Source: JBFWUM01 sp050247255 (GTDB lineage Bacteria > Acidobacteriota > Vicinamibacteria > Vicinamibacterales > UBA2999). Taken from it: DNA of 64,000 nt. Below, in pieces: positions 51,254 through 59,610 of this stretch. Where the stretch lies: contig JBFWUM010000009.1 in NCBI GenBank assembly GCA_050247255.1, positions 1 to 64,000 of the forward strand. Reading direction: 5' to 3'. The notes beneath the pieces are model-generated. The model saw nothing but the letters and a program-made list of their open reading frames with translations, did no database searches and was not told the DNA's origin. Position numbers and translations under genes: made by a program. Numbering within the stretch: the first letter of the stretch is position 1; each line of letters begins with the position of its first letter.

Positions 51254-52636
51254 TTATTGTAGGACCCCGCCGGCTTCGCTGATCTTCCGGAAGACGCGAT
51301 CCTGCATCCACTTCGGATCCCACCATTCGACCGGATTCACGGCGTTGCCGTTGACCAGCATCGTGAAATGCAGGTGGTCGCCGGCCGCCAGGCCGGTCGT
51401 GCCGCTCCGGCCGAGCTCCTGTCCCTTGTCCACGGTGGCCCCGGGCTGCACCCCGATACCCGACAGGTGCGCGTAGAGCGACTGGACGCCGAGCCCGTGG
51501 TCGACGATCACGCAGTTGCCGTAGATGCCGAGATAGGCGGCGTGCACGACCGTGCCGCGCTGGGCGGCGAGAATCGGAATCTGCGACGTCACGGCGAGAT
51601 CGAAGCCGAGATGGACCTGCCGATCGATCTCCTCGCCCTGCGAGAAGTACGTGCGGTAGTCGGCGAAGCCGGCCTCGACCGCCGCGTTGGCGAGCGGCTG
51701 GAAGGCGTCGCGCCAGAGCATCTGCGGCGCCGTCTTCGCGGCGAGCGCCGCGATGGTCGCGTTGTTCTGCCGCCGCATCTCGCTGTTGATGCGCACGAAC
51801 GACGGGACGATCTGGTCCGGCTCGGTCGACAGCTGCATGTCCGGCACGTTCGCCGCAATCGGCGGCACGACGCGCGCGACCCAGCCGTCGACGTTGATGT
51901 TGCTGCGGCTGAAGCGGCGGGCAAACGGCGTGTGGTCGACGGTCGCCACTGCCTGGTTGCCGGCTTCGTCGCGCGCGTACACCTGCACCGGCGTCGTCAG
52001 GTCCTGGTCCGGCAGCAGCGCGAAGAAGGCGACGCGCGTGTTGGGCGTCGTGATGCCGACGGCGCTTCCCGGGAACGACGGGTACGTCACGTCACCGACG
52101 CGCACTCCCGCCTCGACATCGTCCGGCGTCGCGTTGAAGACGACGAACTCGGCGCCGCCGTGGTTGACGTAGTGGAAGCGCGAGAGCACGCCGACGCGCG
52201 GCGGCTCGAGGCGGACGGTGACGTCGCGCGCGACCTCGGACACCGCCTCGCGGATGCCGAACACCACCGGCCGCGCCGCGCGCACGACAATGCGCGCCGC
52301 CCCGGCCTGCAGATCAGGCATCGACTGCTTGCCGACGCGCCGCATGACGAAGAGGCGGTCGGCGCTTTCCTGCCGCGTGTCCGCTTCGGTGGGCTGGTCG
52401 AGCGAGTAGATCGGGAAGGTCTGCCCGTCCTGTTCGAGCACGGCCTCGAGCCGCGAGAACTGCCCGCCGGGCGTTTCTGCCATCAGCTCGAACGGGCTGC
52501 TCTGGCCGACGAAACGGTCGGGCTGCCGGATCTCGAGGACCGGGCCGTCCATGCGGCCGGCCCACAACCAGGCCCCGCCGAAGACGACCGCGGCGATCAG
52601 AACGAGGGTAACGAGGAACTTGAGGAGTGTGCCCAC
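51254..52636 (-). CDS. M23-family metallopeptidase, membrane anchored
   Basis: A 460-aa protein with one N-terminal membrane segment (about 5-26), a long beta-rich extracytoplasmic region and a LytM domain (about 330-440). HLGFDLA carries the first HxxxD zinc ligands and DHLHF the HxH pair; IVDHGLGVQSLYAHL is also typical. All zinc ligands are present, so endopeptidase activity on peptidoglycan is likely. The start is GTG at 52636. The tRNA gene lies 72 nt upstream on the same strand. Confidence 0.92.
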   Translation of the reverse strand: MGTLLKFLVTLVLIAAVVFGGAWLWAGRMDGPVLEIRQPDRFVGQSSPFELMAETPGGQFSRLEAVLEQDGQTFPIYSLDQPTEADTRQESADRLFVMRRVGKQSMPDLQAGAARIVVRAARPVVFGIREAVSEVARDVTVRLEPPRVGVLSRFHYVNHGGAEFVVFNATPDDVEAGVRVGDVTYPSFPGSAVGITTPNTRVAFFALLPDQDLTTPVQVYARDEAGNQAVATVDHTPFARRFSRSNINVDGWVARVVPPIAANVPDMQLSTEPDQIVPSFVRINSEMRRQNNATIAALAAKTAPQMLWRDAFQPLANAAVEAGFADYRTYFSQGEEIDRQVHLGFDLAVTSQIPILAAQRGTVVHAAYLGIYGNCVIVDHGLGVQSLYAHLSGIGVQPGATVDKGQELGRSGTTGLAAGDHLHFTMLVNGNAVNPVEWWDPKWMQDRVFRKISEAGGVLQ

Positions 52637-52708
52637 CGGGAAACTCTACACGGACTGAGCCGGTGGCTTGCCAACCGAAGCTCGGTGCGAAGGGACTTGA
52701 GCGACGGT

Positions 52709-52783
52709 TGGTACCGGTACGGGGATTCGAACCCCGGTCCCGTGGCTGAGAACCACGTGTCCTGACCCCTAGACGATACCGGC
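52709..52783 (-). tRNA. tRNA-Glu (anticodon CTC)
   Basis: A 75-nt cloverleaf including an encoded CCA. Acceptor GCCGGTA pairs with TACCGGT (one G-U), the D-arm GTCTAGGGGTCAGGAC is typical of tRNA-Glu, the anticodon stem CGTGG/CCACG encloses TTCTCAG with CTC at positions 34-36, and the T-arm is CGGGGTTCGAATCCCCG. It reads GAG codons and can also feed the HemA pathway. Confidence 0.95.
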
Positions 52784-52851
52784 ACAGGAACCACCCCGCC
52801 AGCCATGTCCGGCGGTGCGACAACCCTTCAATGTTATCGAATGGCCGGGGC

Positions 52852-53256
52852 TCAGTAAAGCCCGGCCGGACCGCCACGGCCGCCGGCCCGATACCCGTCG
52901 TCATAGCCGCGGCGGAATCCGGCGCGATAGTTGTCGCGATAGACGTCGCGCGACCCATACCCGCGCGAATATCCCTGGTCGGCAGAGCGGTAGTCGCGGT
53001 GTCCCACCGGGTCGTAGCGTTCGCGGGCGCGGCTGTCGGCCAGCCCGCGGGCGTAGCCGTCGGCGCGGCCGCGCGCGAACGCCGGCTCCTGGTCTGCGGC
53101 GCCGCGGCGCCCGGGCGCGCGGATGCCAAGCGGCGGCCGCCCGCGGCCTGGCGCCTGGACCCCCGTCTGCGGGGTCGGCGTGCCCTGGGCCGCCGCCACC
53201 GCGGGACCCCACAGCAGCATCACGCAAACCGCCGCCGTTCCCATCTTTCGCAACAT
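52852..53256 (-). CDS. Small exported Tyr/Gly/Arg-repeat protein
   Basis: A 134-aa protein starting at ATG 53256 with a signal peptide ending AVAAAQG. A Pro/Gly/Arg linker is followed by loose repeats of Y-x-x-G-x-x-x-x-Y (YARGLADSRARERYDPVGHRD, YSRGYGSRDVYRD, FRRGYDDGYRAGG). No domain is recognised. A second ATG at 53244 is possible. It ends 68 nt before the tRNA gene. Confidence 0.65.
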   Translation of the reverse strand: MLRKMGTAAVCVMLLWGPAVAAAQGTPTPQTGVQAPGRGRPPLGIRAPGRRGAADQEPAFARGRADGYARGLADSRARERYDPVGHRDYRSADQGYSRGYGSRDVYRDNYRAGFRRGYDDGYRAGGRGGPAGLY

Positions 53257-53376
53257 CACAGCTTCCCCGCAGGCGTACAACACAGCTGTGCAAGGGGTGA
53301 GCCAGTGCAAATGCCCGAATCTGCTGATGATCGCGGCAGTGCGTGTCCTCCGCGGGATACGCTACCGGTCGACCCC

Positions 53377-54551
53377 ATGATTCAGGTCATCAAGTCGATC
53401 GACGCCCATGCCGGCGGCGCCGCTGTCCGGCTTCTCGTCGAGGGCATGCCGACGCCTCGCGGATCGTCGATGGCGCACAAGGGGCAGTGGATGCAGCGCC
53501 ATGCCGATCACCTGCGCCGCAGCCTGCTGCGGGAGCCGCGCGGCCACGAGGCGCTGGTCGGCACCATGCTTACCGAGGCGGTGTCCCCGGGCGCCCATGC
53601 CGGGATCGTGTTCATGGACGGTGCGGGCTACCCGGCGCTCTCTGGCGGGGCAGTGCTGGCGGCGACGACCATTGCGCTCGAGCGCCGGCTGATCGACGCG
53701 CCCGATCCCGCGCGGCTCGTTTTCGATACCGCGGCCGGCACCGTGCACGCGGAGGCCCGGGTCCACGCCGGCGGCGAGCGGCGCCGGGTCGACTCCGTGG
53801 CGCTGACCACCGTGCCCTGCTATGTCGCCCGCGGCGGCCACACGCTGCGTGTGGGCACGCGCGAACTCCGCGTCGACCTCGCCTTCGGCGGTCTGCTCTA
53901 CGCGATCGTCGACACCGAAGCCGTCGGCATCGGCCTGAGCGGCGCGACGCTGCCGGAGCTGCTGCGCCTCGCGTCGCACATCCGCGACGCGGCCGGCGCG
54001 ATCGACGGCGTCGTCTTCACCGGCCCGCCACTCGACCCCGAAGCGCACCTCCGCAGCATCGTCGTTCCCGGCGGCCGCGTCGACAGGTCGCCCTCGGTGA
54101 CGGGGACATCAGCGGTGATGGCGGTGCTGGATGCGATGGGTTTGCTCGACGAAGCAACGCCGTTCGTCCACGAGAGCCTCGCCGGCACGCTGCTGCGCGG
54201 CACCATCGCGCGCCGCACCGAGGTCGACGGCACACCGGCGATCGTTCCGCGGNNNNNNNNNNNNNNNNNNNNNNNNNNNNNNNNNNNNNNNNNNNNNNNN
54301 NNNNNNNNNNNNNNNNNNNNNNNNNNNNNNNNNNNNNNNNNNNNNNNNNNNNGCTGGATGCGATGGGTTTGCTCGACGAAGCAACGCCGTTCGTCCACGA
54401 GAGCCTCGCCGGCACGCTGCTGCGCGGCACCATCGCGCGCCGCACCGAGGTCGACGGCACACCGGCGATCGTTCCGCGGATCGAGGGAAGCGCCTGGATC
54501 ACCGGCGAACACACGTTCCTCATCGATGAGGATGATCCGTTGAATCAGTGA
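53377..54551 (+). CDS. Proline racemase-family protein, split by an assembly gap
   Basis: When the 100 N and one copy of the flanking 127-nt duplication (227 nt together) are removed, one 315-aa frame is restored from ATG 53377 to TGA 54551. SIDAHAGGAAVRLLVEGMP is the family N-terminus. Both catalytic positions are changed: Ser89 in YPALSGGAV, where Cys-Gly-His is usual, and Ser240 in DRSPSVTGTS, where the usual residue is Cys or Thr. Relatives epimerise or dehydrate proline derivatives; with Ser/Ser here the activity is uncertain. The gene is intact, the break being artefactual. Confidence 0.85.
54126..54479. other. 127-nt duplication around a 100-N gap
   Basis: Positions 54126-54252 and 54353-54479 are identical, on either side of exactly 100 N (54253-54352). 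Removing the gap and one copy restores the reading frame, so it is an unresolved contig overlap. Confidence 0.93.
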
Positions 54552-54557
54552 CCCCTG

Positions 54558-54680
54558 CTGTCGGTGCTAGGGGTGAGGCTTGTCGGTGCTATCCCTGATA
54601 CTTGTCGTTGCTAGTGGTGCTAGCGGTGCTCGTGGTGCTGGCGCTGACGCTTGTCAGTGCTAGAGCGTCTTCGTCTGTCG
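54558..54680. repeat. Left arm of the GGTGCTA word repeat
   Basis: Several near-copies of GGTGCTA and CTTGTCGG. Its sequence is the inverted counterpart of 55471-55562, for example CTTGTCGGTGCTAT here against ATAGCACC(C)ACAAG there. It encodes the C-terminal tail of the S23 protein. Confidence 0.85.
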
Positions 54681-55057
54681 GTGACGCGTGGACTTGGGGT
54701 GCTTTTCAGGTACGTCCACAGCCGGTTGAGCGCCGGATAGAGGCGCCGCATCAGGGCGAAGAGTGGTGCACCTTCCACCTCGGTGAGGTATCCCTTCACC
54801 ATCGCGTGGCGACTGCAGTCCTGCACCTCGTTGAGGGAGCGGCGCGAGATTTCCAGGAACCGAGCAAACTCGTCGTGTGATTCGCAGCCGAAGCCTTCAG
54901 CGATATTGCGGCACACGGAGCCGAGGGCGTCTTCTGCCTGCTCGCGGAGTTTTCTGTCAGCCTGCCAACGCGGGCGCGCCGTGAACACGAACGCGTCACG
55001 GCGCAGTTGATCCGCCCACTGCCAGCACACGAGTTCCTTGAAGTGGCGCGCGACCAT
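54620..55057 (-). CDS. S23-type four-helix-bundle protein
   Basis: A 145-aa protein of the 23S-intervening-sequence (TIGR02436-like) four-helix-bundle group. KELVCWQWADQLRRDAF is helix 1, SVCRNIAEGFGCESHDEFARFL the conserved N-I-A-E-G-F turn, and LEISRRSLNEVQDCSRHA helix 3; all four helices are present. Its tail (RVTDRRRRSSTDKRQRQHH) is encoded by the left repeat arm. The ATG at 55057 is chosen since it just precedes helix 1. Family function is unknown; relatives include the Avd accessory protein of diversity-generating retroelements, but no reverse transcriptase is nearby. Confidence 0.82.
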   Translation of the reverse strand: MVARHFKELVCWQWADQLRRDAFVFTARPRWQADRKLREQAEDALGSVCRNIAEGFGCESHDEFARFLEISRRSLNEVQDCSRHAMVKGYLTEVEGAPLFALMRRLYPALNRLWTYLKSTPSPRVTDRRRRSSTDKRQRQHHEHR

Positions 55058-55154
55058 GACGACCTGGGCGTGCACGGTTGAGGCCTGGCCGATTCCTTCG
55101 ACTTTCGTTCCGAAACGGGATGGCCGTTGCAGATCTTGCGTATCATCAAGGCTG

Positions 55155-55466
55155 ATGACTGAGCAGGAATTTCGACTGCGGGCAGACGAAGCGCTTGAAC
55201 AGGCGGAGCGCGCCCTCATGCCGTTGGCCGATCAGGAAGGGTTCGAACTCGAGAAGCAGAATGGCGTGCTGCAGATCGTCTTCGAGGAACCTGTGGAGGG
55301 AAAGTTCGTCGTCAGCCCGAACGCCCCGGTCCAGCAGATCTGGGTGTCGGCCTTGTCGCGAAGCTTCAAGCTTTCCTGGTCGGATGCGTCTTCGACCTTC
55401 GAGCTCGACGGCGAGCCGCTGCCGTTTCTCCTCGAACGCCTGACACGCCAATTCCTCGCCGCCTGA
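55155..55466 (+). CDS. cyaY: CyaY/frataxin-family protein
   Basis: A 103-aa frataxin fold. The acidic first helix EFRLRADEALEQAERALMPL is followed by the strands GVLQIVFEE, GKFVVSPNAPVQQIWVSALS and SFKLSWSDASSTFEL. Frataxins bind iron and tune Fe-S cluster assembly on IscS/IscU. No isc genes are adjacent. It is divergent from the S23 gene (97 nt gap) and both lie inside one inverted-repeat pair. Confidence 0.88.
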   Translation: MTEQEFRLRADEALEQAERALMPLADQEGFELEKQNGVLQIVFEEPVEGKFVVSPNAPVQQIWVSALSRSFKLSWSDASSTFELDGEPLPFLLERLTRQFLAA

Positions 55467-55470
55467 AGTC

Positions 55471-55562
55471 TGGCACCCCTAGCACCCCTAGCACCCCTAG
55501 CACCGACAAGCGTCAGCCGCTAGCACCGACAAGCGTCAGAGATAGCACCCACAAGCGTCGCG
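55471..55562. repeat. Right arm of the TAGCACC word repeat
   Basis: Three tandem CCCCTAGCAC units, then three further TAGCACC-(G/C)ACAAGCGTC units. It is the inverted counterpart of 54558-54680 and ends 2 nt before the VWFA stop. Confidence 0.88.
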
Positions 55563-55563
55563 C

Positions 55564-56478
55564 TCAGGGTGTGTCTGAGAGTCGCTCCGGCGACGCGACG
55601 TAGGAGCGGCGCGCGCGAGCCGTCATGCCGTTCTGCTTCATGCGCACTTCGAGGCGGTGTTCCTTCCCGTCGAGCGTCATCGGCGTGAAGCCGAGGGTGT
55701 ACTGGCTGTGCAGCTCCTGGGCGACTCGGCTGAACGTTGGCGCGAGCTCCGCGGTGCGTTTCAGCTCGAAGTAGCCGCCGCCCGTCTCCTCGGCCAGGCG
55801 CTTCAGGTTGCGGTCCGGGCGCGAGCGGACGACGCGCTGGCCGTTGAAGTACTCCGACTCGAGGCCGATCGCGTAGACCATGATCTCCTCGTTGCGCGCG
55901 CGCTCGAGGACGTCGCCGAACCCGAGGCGGCTGGACGTGTCGTCGCCGTCGGTGAAGACGAGCACGACCTTGCGCCCGTCGATCCCCTGCAGCGTGTCCA
56001 TGCTGACGTCGATGGCGTCGTAGAGCCGCGTCGGGTTGCCGAACTGCAGGTCGCCGAGCGCCCCGATCAGGTCGTCGCGATCGCTGGTGAACTCGCCGCT
56101 CAACTCGATCTTGTCGCTGAAGGCGCCCACTTGTCCCCGGTCCTCCGGCAGCATGCGCAGGATGAACTGCTCGGCGGCCTGGTCGAGGATCTCGAGGTTG
56201 GCGGTCATGCTGGCGCTCTTGTCCATCATCACGACCACGGTGAACGGCTGGACGTCGTTCTGGAAGAAGACGATCTCCTGCGGCCGGCCGTTGTCGAGGA
56301 TGGTGAACTCCTCCTGCGCCAGGTTCGGCACCAGGCGGCCGTCGGCGGCGGTGACGGTGGCGACGACCGGGACGATCCGCGTGCTCGAACGGAAGGTCGG
56401 CTCCTGGGCGCCGGCCGGGCGCAGCGACGCGAAGGTGGCCGCGGCAAGCAGGGCAAGGGTCGCAGCACGCATGCGCAT
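55564..56478 (-). CDS. Secreted VWFA protein (TIGR03436 type)
   Basis: A 304-aa exported protein. A signal peptide to AGAQ is followed by FRSSTRIVPVVATVTAADGRLVPNLAQEEFTILDNG, then a VWA domain with MIDAS DKSAS, TRLYDAID and VLVFTDGDDTSS, and the C-terminal HSQYTLGFTPM. It is a paralogue of the pair at 39-41 kb. It is divergent from the TonB receptor gene, with a 63-nt gap. Confidence 0.9.
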   Translation of the reverse strand: MRMRAATLALLAAATFASLRPAGAQEPTFRSSTRIVPVVATVTAADGRLVPNLAQEEFTILDNGRPQEIVFFQNDVQPFTVVVMMDKSASMTANLEILDQAAEQFILRMLPEDRGQVGAFSDKIELSGEFTSDRDDLIGALGDLQFGNPTRLYDAIDVSMDTLQGIDGRKVVLVFTDGDDTSSRLGFGDVLERARNEEIMVYAIGLESEYFNGQRVVRSRPDRNLKRLAEETGGGYFELKRTAELAPTFSRVAQELHSQYTLGFTPMTLDGKEHRLEVRMKQNGMTARARRSYVASPERLSDTP

Positions 56479-56541
56479 GCTGCGAGCTTAGCAACGGTTG
56501 TTCCGCATGAGCAACGACGAAGCAGGATAAAATCCCGGACC

Positions 56542-58734
56542 ATGCGAACCGCCCTGTTTCTGCTGCTCTGCGCCCTGATCGCGGCCCCTCTGCACGCCCA
56601 GTCCGGCGTCGAGGGGGTCGTCCTCGACGCCTCCGGCGCGCCGATTCCGAACGCAACCGTCACCGTGGACGGTCAGTCGATGACCACCGGTGATGACGGG
56701 CGGTTCTCCTTTCCGGCGGCGGCCCCCGGCGCCACGATCCAGGTCTCGGCGCCCGGCTTTGCCTCAAATACGGCGCGGCCGGACGGGACGGCCGAGGTAC
56801 GCGTCACCCTGCATCCCGCGCCGCTGAACGAAGCGGTGGTCGTGACGACCTCGCGCGGCGCCGATCGGCTGTCGACGGCGACGGCCACGACGGTGGTGAC
56901 ATCGGCTGAGCTGCTCAATTCCGCCGGCGGCGCCCTCGACGACATCCTGCGCAACACGCCGGGCTTCAGCCTGTTCCGCCGTTCCTCCTCGCGGGTGTCC
57001 AATCCGACGACCCAGGGCGTGACGCTGCGCGGCGTGTCGGGCTCGGGCGCGAGCCGGACGTTGGTGCTGGCCGATGGCCAGCCGCTCAACGACCCGTTTG
57101 GCAGCTGGGTCTACTGGAACCGCATTCCCGAAGCGGCCATCGATCGCGTGGAGGTGGTGCGCGGATCCACCGGCGATCTCTATGGCGCCAACGCGCTCGG
57201 TGGCGTCGTCCAGGTGCTGACGCTGGCGCCGAACCGGACGCGGCTGCGCGTCATGGCTGAAGGCGGCTCGCATGACACGGCGCGCGGCTCGGTCTACGGC
57301 AGCACGAAGCGCGACCTGTGGGAGGTCTTCGGCTCGGCGGAGGTGCTGCGCACCGGCGGCGTGCACGTGGTCGGCGAGGAATCACGCGGCACGATCGACG
57401 CGCGCGCCGCTTCCGACTACGGCACCTTCCTCGTCGGCGGCATCTACAACCCGGGCGACTGGCACGCCGGGGTGCGGGTCAGCTACTACGACGAGAACCG
57501 CGGCAACGGCACGCCGGTGCAGATCAACACGACCAACCAGACGGTGGTGGCCGGCGAGGCGGGTGGGACGGCCGCCGGCGGCGCGTGGCAGGCGCGCCTC
57601 TCGGGCGGCACGCAGGACTACTTCCAGACCTTCAGCTTCGTCTTCGCCGGCCGTGGCGGCGAGCGGCTGACCCGCGATCAGACGATGCCGACGGCGTTTG
57701 CGAACTACTCGGCGCAGTTCACGCGCGCGCTCGGCGAGGCGACCGTCCTCGTCGGCATGGAAGGGAAGCGCACCAGCGGCACGATGGAGGAGCTGAACTA
57801 CGCCGCCAGCGGGGTCGTCACCGCCTCGCCGATCACCGGCGGCGTCGAGACGAGTAACGCGTTGTTCGGCCGTGTCAGCCTGGTTCCGGCCGACAGCCTC
57901 ACCGTGGTGCTGGGAGCCCGCGCCGACTTCTGGCGCTCGTCACCGGAGATCAGCACCTCGCCGAAGCACAGCGCCAACTTCATCAGCCCGCGGGCGTCGG
58001 CCGAGTATCGGCTGTCGGATGTCGCCTCGGTCCACGGCTCCGTCTATCGCGCCCACCGCACGCCGAGCCTCAACGAGCTGCACCGCGGCTTCAGCGTCGG
58101 CAGCATCATCACCAACGCCAACCCTGAGCTCGATCCTGAGCGGCTCACCGGCTTCGAGGGCGGCCTGCTGCTGGCGCAGGGGACGACCTCGGCGCGCGTG
58201 ACGGCGTTCTTCAACCAGCTCGACGGCGCGGTGACCAACGTGACGATTTCCGATCCGGGCGTGACGCCGATCATCCGGCAGCGGCAGAACACCGACACGC
58301 TCCGGTCGACGGGGGTCGAAATCGAAGCCGACTTCCGCCCGTTCGAGCGCTGGAGCTACGGCGCGCTCGCGGTGTTCACGCGCTCGCGGCTGTCCGAAAC
58401 GCCGGAGCAGCCGCAGCTCGAAGGCAACCACACCCCGCAGGTTCCCAGCTACCAGTTCGGCGGCAACGTCACCTATGCCGACCCGCGCGGCTTCACCGGC
58501 TCCATGCAGCTGCGCGTCCTCGGCTCCCAGTACGACGACGACCTGAACGTGTTCGAGCTCGATCCGTTCGCCGTGGTCGACCTGACGCTGAGCCAGGAGC
58601 TGATTCGCGGCCTCAACGTCTTCGCCGCCGTGGAGAACCTGTTCAACAAGGACTACGACACCGGCCGCACGCCGCTGCGCACCGTCGGCTGGCCGCGTTC
58701 CTTCCGCATGGGTGTGAGGGTGTTCCTGCCATGA
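56542..58734 (+). CDS. TonB-dependent receptor with N-terminal carboxypeptidase-regulatory domain
   Basis: A 730-aa outer-membrane receptor. The signal peptide ends LHAQ, a CarboxypepD_reg domain (about 20-90) follows, then the plug (about 105-220; LDDILRNTPGFSLFRRSSSRVSNP, TLRGVSGSGASRTLVLADG, EVVRGSTGDLYGANALGGVV) and a beta-barrel ending in YDTGRTPLRTVGWPRSFRMGVRVFLP with a terminal aromatic-x-Phe pattern. No TonB box is obvious. TAAAAT at 56528 lies 8 nt before the ATG, another leaderless-like arrangement. The substrate is unknown. Its stop overlaps the next ATG by 4 nt. Confidence 0.9.
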   Translation: MRTALFLLLCALIAAPLHAQSGVEGVVLDASGAPIPNATVTVDGQSMTTGDDGRFSFPAAAPGATIQVSAPGFASNTARPDGTAEVRVTLHPAPLNEAVVVTTSRGADRLSTATATTVVTSAELLNSAGGALDDILRNTPGFSLFRRSSSRVSNPTTQGVTLRGVSGSGASRTLVLADGQPLNDPFGSWVYWNRIPEAAIDRVEVVRGSTGDLYGANALGGVVQVLTLAPNRTRLRVMAEGGSHDTARGSVYGSTKRDLWEVFGSAEVLRTGGVHVVGEESRGTIDARAASDYGTFLVGGIYNPGDWHAGVRVSYYDENRGNGTPVQINTTNQTVVAGEAGGTAAGGAWQARLSGGTQDYFQTFSFVFAGRGGERLTRDQTMPTAFANYSAQFTRALGEATVLVGMEGKRTSGTMEELNYAASGVVTASPITGGVETSNALFGRVSLVPADSLTVVLGARADFWRSSPEISTSPKHSANFISPRASAEYRLSDVASVHGSVYRAHRTPSLNELHRGFSVGSIITNANPELDPERLTGFEGGLLLAQGTTSARVTAFFNQLDGAVTNVTISDPGVTPIIRQRQNTDTLRSTGVEIEADFRPFERWSYGALAVFTRSRLSETPEQPQLEGNHTPQVPSYQFGGNVTYADPRGFTGSMQLRVLGSQYDDDLNVFELDPFAVVDLTLSQELIRGLNVFAAVENLFNKDYDTGRTPLRTVGWPRSFRMGVRVFLP

Positions 58735-59591
58735 CACGTGCACGTCTCGGCGCGGCGGCGATCGTCTGTCTGATCTTCGCGGCCGAGGCGCGCGCACAGG
58801 CGCCGCTGGAGGTGGTGGTCGAACGCGCCTCTGCCTACGTCGGACGCTACCAGCGCGAGCTGGCCATGGTGGTGGCCGAAGAGCGCTACGAACAGGAGGT
58901 CCGCTACCCGTCGGGACGGGTCGGCGCCCGCGGCGCCGACACGACGATGACGACGGTGCTGCGCTAGGATTTCCTGCTGGTGCGGATGCCGGACGGCATC
59001 TGGCTGCCGTTCCGGGACGTGTTCGAGCACGACCGCCGGCCGGTCCGCGATCGCGAGGAACGCCTGTCGAGGCTGTTCCTGTCGGATTCGGTCAGCGCCC
59101 GGGCACAGGCTCGGCGCATCACCGAGGAGAGCGCGCGCTACAACATCGGCAACGTCGACCGCACCGTCAACGTGCCAACGCTGGCGCTCACGCTGCTGAC
59201 CGACCCGCTGCGCGACGGCTTCGTGTTCGGCGACGCGGGCCGCAACGACGGGCTGCGGGTGATCAGCTACCGCGAGGACCGGCGGCCGACGCTGATTCGG
59301 ACGACCGGCGGCCGGAGCCTGCCGATTTCAGGGCGCTTCTGGATCGACGAGGCCACGGGCCGGATCGAACGGACGGAGCTCATTGCCGAAGACGAGGACA
59401 TCGAGGCGAAGATCCTGGTCTTGTACCGCAACGAAGCGGATGCCGGCATGTGGGTCCCGATCCGCATGGAAGAGGAGTACGAGCTGAAGCGCGAGATTTC
59501 AGAGGTGCGGGGCGAAGCGAGCTACTCGCGCTTCCGGCGGTTTGCCGTCAACACCCGCGAGGAGGTCGCGACCGACGAGGTTGCGAAGTGA
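58731..59591 (+). pseudogene. Exported protein gene with an in-frame amber stop at codon 79
   Basis: A 286-codon frame with a signal peptide ending ARAQ. TAG at 58965-58967 interrupts it in the middle of a continuous conserved-looking stretch (TTVLR-stop-DFLLVRMPDGIWLPF), and the same frame continues to 59591 without further stops. A single base change from a Ser codon (TCG) would produce it. The rest looks intact. No function is recognised. Fresh inactivation, strain mixture or sequencing error are all possible. It is coupled to the TonB receptor by a 4-nt overlap. Confidence 0.8.
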
Positions 59592-59610
59592 CCACGGTAT
59601 GATGGCCGCC

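Noticed and set aside
54126..54479. Tandem duplication inside the racemase gene
   Set aside because: The exact 127-nt identity around 100 N and restored frame after removal indicate a contig overlap.
54620..55057. S23 protein as the Avd accessory of a diversity-generating retroelement
   Set aside because: No reverse transcriptase, template repeat or variable repeat is visible in the window.
55471..55562. TAGCACC tandem units as a CRISPR array
   Set aside because: Units are 10-20 nt without unique spacers of constant length, and no cas genes are near.
55657..56541. N-terminal extension of the TonB receptor by about 295 codons
   Set aside because: That stretch lies antisense to the VWFA gene; the signal peptide starts at ATG 56542.
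58965..58967. Amber codon as pyrrolysine or programmed read-through
   Set aside because: No Pyl machinery, downstream structure or similar TAG elsewhere in the window; a point mutation or error is simpler.
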